Shown: positions 22,110 through 64,000 of the stretch, in pieces
How the letters are laid out: each line of letters opens with the position of its first letter
How positions within the stretch are numbered: position 1 is the first letter of the stretch
From: Telmatactis stephensoni
Lineage: Eukaryota > Cnidaria > Anthozoa > Actiniaria > Isophelliidae
Reading direction: 5' to 3'
NCBI GenBank assembly: GCA_029948255.1
Contig: JALIZF010001798.1
Span: 576,001 to 640,000 of the forward strand
DNA length: 64,000 nucleotides
The notes under the pieces: model-generated
Told to the model about the DNA's origin: nothing
Seen by the model: only the letters and a program-made list of their open reading frames with translations
The model's database searches: none
Program-made: the position numbers and the translations under genes

Positions 22110-22581
22110 GTTGAAAATGATAAGTGAGTCATCTGAGACGACTGATATTTTGGTCAGCAGTCAAGAAATAATAAGTGAGTGGGAGGGGAGGGTAAATCAC
22201 TCGTTTTGAATTGGTTTTAATTTGGACGTAACTGATGGGTCCTAAGGGCCGGGAACCACAAGAGAATGACGAAGATCGGAAGTTTGGAAATCCTAAAAAA
22301 ATCCTCATTATCATCAGAAATCGTAAATCCATATACTCTACTTTCACATTCCCCATAATGCCTCTGTTTTTTGGGGGGTAGTTATTGTAATGCTAATCAA
22401 ATCAGTTGTTATTAAAATCAAATACATTTGAATTACAATAACTACCCCCCAAAAACAGAGGGCATTATGGGGAATGTGAAAGTAGAGAATAGAATGAAAA
22501 TTGCAAGGAATATACATGCTTGGGCTTCCTGTGCATGACATTAACAGCCGCTGTTCGACAGGCTCAGGTCTCCAAAGGAAG
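22110..22581. promoter_or_regulatory. Shared upstream region between TXNL1 and WDR7 (putative bidirectional promoter)
   Basis: Only 472 bp separate the two divergent start codons, so both promoters and both 5' UTRs must lie here unless there are untranslated exons further off. No TATA box is obvious at a convincing distance from either ATG. More than a third of the region is a palindromic element (22333-22489). Confidence 0.6.
22333..22489. mobile_element. Palindromic MITE in the divergent promoter region
   Basis: Arms of about 55 bp (22333-22390 and 22434-22489; tctactttcacattccccat and its complement) contain a C6/G6 run each. The spacer is about 45 bp. It ends 92 bp before the WDR7 ATG. 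Confidence 0.85.
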
Positions 22582-60921
<38,340 letters not shown>

Positions 60922-60956
60922 GTTTGTAAAGTGTTTTTATTGCTTTCAAAAAAAAA

Positions 60957-60974
60957 TCAATGAATGAATGAATG

Positions 60975-61052
<78 letters not shown>

Positions 61053-61215
61053 CCAATCGATCAATCGATCAATCGATCAATCGATCAATCGATCAATCGA
61101 TCAATCGATCAATCGATCAATCGATCAATCGATCAATCGATCAATCGATCAATCGATCAATCGATCAATCGATCAATCGATCAATCGATCAATCGATCAA
61201 TCGATCAATCAATCA

Positions 61216-61265
<50 letters not shown>
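60957..61265. repeat. (AATC)n / (AATCGATC)n microsatellite
   Basis: About 300 bp of tetranucleotide repeat; the centre alternates AATC and GATC, the flanks are pure AATC. Long ORFs through it are artefacts of the repeat. Confidence 0.98.
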
Positions 61266-61312
61266 GGTAGCCGACCAACCACATTTTGTGATGGTCATAT
61301 TATTTATGATGG

Positions 61313-61466
61313 AAATAGGACTGAGTGGAGTCCAATTCGGTCTATAATCATACGAGGGATAAACAAAATTGGACCGGACCACGTAGCGGATGTCCTATTT
61401 GTTTATTCCAAGTATGATTACAGACAGAATTGGACGACACGAAGTCCTGTTACCAATTAATCATAA
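61313..61466. mobile_element. Palindromic MITE
   Basis: ggactgagtggagtccaatt...aacaaaattgg faces gtttattccaagtatgatta...gaattggacgacacgaagtcc. The imperfect arms of about 70 bp end near ttaccaattaatcataa. The motif looks like a family common in coral genomes (recollection, not checked). Confidence 0.75.
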
Positions 61467-61593
61467 CTAGAGTGCACGCACTTAATCCATGAAATATAAA
61501 TTATGGTAATTCCTTTGTTTCCTATTGTCTAATCATCACTATTTAGTAGTAATTAGTAGTGTTTGTTTCACGGATTAAGTGCATGCACTCTAT
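61467..61593. mobile_element. Small palindromic MITE
   Basis: tagagtgcacgcacttaatcc and ggattaagtgcatgcactcta are near-perfect inverted ends with an AT-rich loop. It directly adjoins the previous MITE. Confidence 0.85.
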
Positions 61594-62556
61594 TACAATT
61601 TCCGGAAAAAAAAAGTAAAAAGAAATTATATATATTATATATATTATATATATATTACTTACTTTTCTGTTGCTATAGATATTTGAATCAAATTACAACC
61701 AACTATCCAATTACACTGTCCAATAATTACAACCTACACTTTGATTAGTGGAAAATAGAGCAGTCTTTCAGCCAATCAGATGTGAGGAAATTGTACTAGT
61801 AGTGGTTAACCCTTAAAACGCATGCTTGGGTTTATGCACCTGATCTAAAGATTTATTTAATCTATTTCAAATTCTCCAATATGCCTTGCTAAAGGAAATC
61901 AGTTATAGCTTTTTTCTGCAGCTATGACGGCATGCGACGACGTCGCCCAATGACGTCATTCAATTTAAATTTCCCTCGAGGAAGACAAACTATATAAAAG
62001 CGATTTGACGATTATTATGAACGTGTTTTTAGACTGGTTCAGGGTTGTTTGGAATGCTAACTAGTTCACTCAAGTGCGTCAAGACCTACAAGACACCAAG
62101 ACCAACTTCCCAGATGTCTCCCACACTACTAAAGCTAGTACGACTCGTGTGGATCAGCCATAAAAATGTGATTCTTTTAATGGCTGATGGACAAGAGTTT
62201 AAATACACCTTATAGGCTAGAAATTACCTAAGATATAAATAGTGTAATCAGTGTCTTAATTAATGCTTTATTGGTTATTATCCACGTGATAGGCTCTCTA
62301 ATGTAAAAAAGATGTACCTCTCCCGGTATGGCAGCGATTTTAATAAACTTTATCACTACTTAAGGTGTTTCAAAGCAGTTGTTGACGCGCTACACCTCTC
62401 ATTTTAAATTCGCGATTTAATGGACTTCTTCTCGTCGGATCAAAATATCCTTTGGACCAATTATCAAGCAAAGATTGAATTTTTGAATGATAGTAATTTT
62501 AAGTCAATCTGTGTTTTTACAGCAAAGATATGCAATGATCGTTTAAATCAGTCTTT
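61594..62556. other. Non-coding stretch after the last WDR7 exon seen
   Basis: AT-rich with (TATA)n at 61628-61655. No match to the expected WDR7 C-terminal exon was seen. Confidence 0.4.
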
Positions 62557-64000
62557 CTAAAATATCTCCCGTTTACGATGAGCTTTTGAAAAACGATAAC
62601 ATAGGCCTAAAACTTCACATTCATGCACACATACTTATAGTAAAATCAGAGAGTTTAAACAGAGCGATTTCGAGTACTAGACGCAAACATTTTTTATGCG
62701 TATTTTGCGTCGCAAAAACTAAGGTATAGCTTGTCATGCAGAAAAGAAATACTCGGCGCTCAAACATATGCGCCAAAATACTGAAAACACGTTGCTATAT
62801 TGTTGTTCTTTCTCTCTGGTAAATTGCACTGGTTTAAGTGTTCATTTGGCGGAGTCATGATTTTTCTTCTGATAGTATGTGGGATTCACTAGCTGCGACA
62901 ATTTTAACTTTCAAGCGGCGTAAGAGATATCTCTTCAAGTCATCACTGTTTAGAGCCCAAAATCACGGATATACTTACTCAAAGTATCATAAAACACGCA
63001 GCAGAAATTTATTAAATTTGATATGTAAAGCAACATTTTAAAATTTCACTTGAATACAGTGCTTCAAACGCGCCGGAGTAGAATCAAACCCGTGTGTACA
63101 AATGCATGACGATGGCGTGATGCTTGCTGATTATGTCACGCTACATTCCTTCGCACCCGTGTTACGATGCATTTGCATATAGTGCCTTTACACTTCATTT
63201 CGATGCAATGTCTGCAACTAAAAGTTCGAGAAGTAAGAAAAACCGTAGACTTGCTGCACGTTTGGCAAGAGAAAAAAAAAAAAAAAAAAAAAAAATGGGG
63301 GAGCCGCAACTAATTTTTCCAATTTCGAGTTTTGTGTGATCCTTTCAGTATAGTTCCTAGTTCAAATAAAACCGCGGTATGCAAATGCGTCGTAACACGG
63401 GTGCGAAGGAATGTAGCGTGATATAATCAGCAAGCATCACGCCATCGTCATGCATTTGTACACACGGGTTTGATTCTACTCCGGCGCGTTTGAAGCACTG
63501 TATTCAAGTGAAATTTTAAAATGTTGCTTTACATATCAAATTTAATAAATTTCTGCTGCGTGTTTTATGATACTTTGAGTAAGTATATCCGTGATTTTGG
63601 GCTCTAAACAGTGATGACTTGAAGAGATATCTCTTACGCCGCTTGAAAGTTAAAATTGTCGCAGCTAGTGAATCCCACATACTATCAGAAGAAAAATCAT
63701 AACTCCGCCAAATGAACACTTAAACCAGTGCAATTTACCAGAGAGAAAGAACAACAATATAGCAACGTGTTTTCAGTATTTTGGCGCATATGTTTGAGCG
63801 CCGAGTATTTCTTTTCTGCATGACAAGCTATACCTTAGTTTTTGCGACGCAAAATACGCATAAAAAATGTTTGCGTCTAGTACTCGAAATCGCTCTGTTT
63901 AAACTCTCTGATTTTACTATAAGTATGTGTGCATGAATATGAAGTTTTAGGCCTATGTTATCGTTTTTCAAAAGCTCATCGTAAACGGGAGATATTTTAG
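62557..64000. mobile_element. Large foldback element, right end outside the window
   Basis: 62557-63179 and 63378-64000 are near-identical inverted arms (ctaaaatatctcccgtttac at 62557 pairs with the last 20 bases). The pairing still holds at base 64000, so the arms continue beyond the window on the right and further left than 62557. The spacer (63180-63377) has an A-run of over 20 and a short basic ORF. Confidence 0.93.
63208..63339 (+). CDS. 43-residue basic ORF in the foldback spacer
   Basis: MSATKSSRSKKNRRLAARLA followed by a Lys run coded by the poly-A, then a short tail. It is the only non-palindromic coding-like sequence in the element. It may be a captured 5' coding fragment or chance; not recognised. 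Confidence 0.25.
   Translation: MSATKSSRSKKNRRLAARLAREKKKKKKKMGEPQLIFPISSFV

Noticed and set aside
22501..22581. Upstream in-frame ATG of WDR7 exon 1
   Set aside because: It would add 27 residues with no match to the human N-terminus; the ATG at 22582 aligns better.
60968..61460. Open frames of 100-162 codons (NQSINQSIDQ repeats)
   Set aside because: They read through the AATC/GATC microsatellite and then a MITE; no gene.
60922..64000. Final WDR7 exon
   Set aside because: Searched by eye for sequence like the human C-terminus (RCIKTYQV, ARLIWTSNRNV); nothing was found, so it probably lies beyond the window.

Overview
This is a window of intron-rich animal nuclear DNA, dense in transposons. 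The genes have GT-AG introns of hundreds to thousands of bases. The repeats are non-LTR retrotransposon fragments with different tails, tRNA-derived SINEs, and very many palindromic DNA elements. Together with the protein divergence from vertebrates this suggests a non-bilaterian animal, most likely an anthozoan cnidarian (coral or sea anemone). That placement is an inference; no marker in the window proves it.

Two conserved genes fill most of the window and face away from each other. On the minus strand, eight exons between 22109 and 7464 encode a complete 286-residue thioredoxin-like protein 1 (TXNL1: thioredoxin domain with WCGPC, then a PITH domain). On the plus strand, at least 26 exons between 22582 and 60921 encode WDR7 (Rabconnectin-3 beta), with its N-terminal WD40 repeats, middle helical region and C-terminal WD40 repeats. 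The final exon or exons (about 70 residues in the human protein) were not found. The two start codons are 472 bp apart. The same head-to-head TXNL1/WDR7 pair exists on human chromosome 18q21, so the arrangement and perhaps a shared promoter look ancient. The left edge holds two tandem homologous exons (817-1283) of a separate secreted cysteine-rich, TSP1-like gene.

Layout: 1-7000 is the edge gene plus repeats. 7057-22109 is TXNL1 with a LINE, SINEs, minisatellites and large foldbacks in its introns. 22110-22581 is the shared promoter region, which contains a short palindromic element. 22582-60921 is WDR7, whose introns carry three antisense LINE copies (some with younger elements nested inside), several minisatellites and many foldback elements. 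60957-64000 is a tetranucleotide array, two small MITEs and a large foldback cut by the window edge.

The most unusual structure is at 52691-55948, in WDR7. The junction between an intron and the next exon (3' splice site plus the first ~55 coding bases) is present as 46 near-identical copies with a 70-bp period. Every copy has an acceptor in the right phase, but only the last copy continues into the rest of the exon. Other observations worth attention are intronic minisatellites in both genes that repeat the 5' splice-site consensus on the sense strand, a hAT-like insertion whose target duplication overlaps the TXNL1 stop codon, and foldback elements that carry gene-like ORFs.
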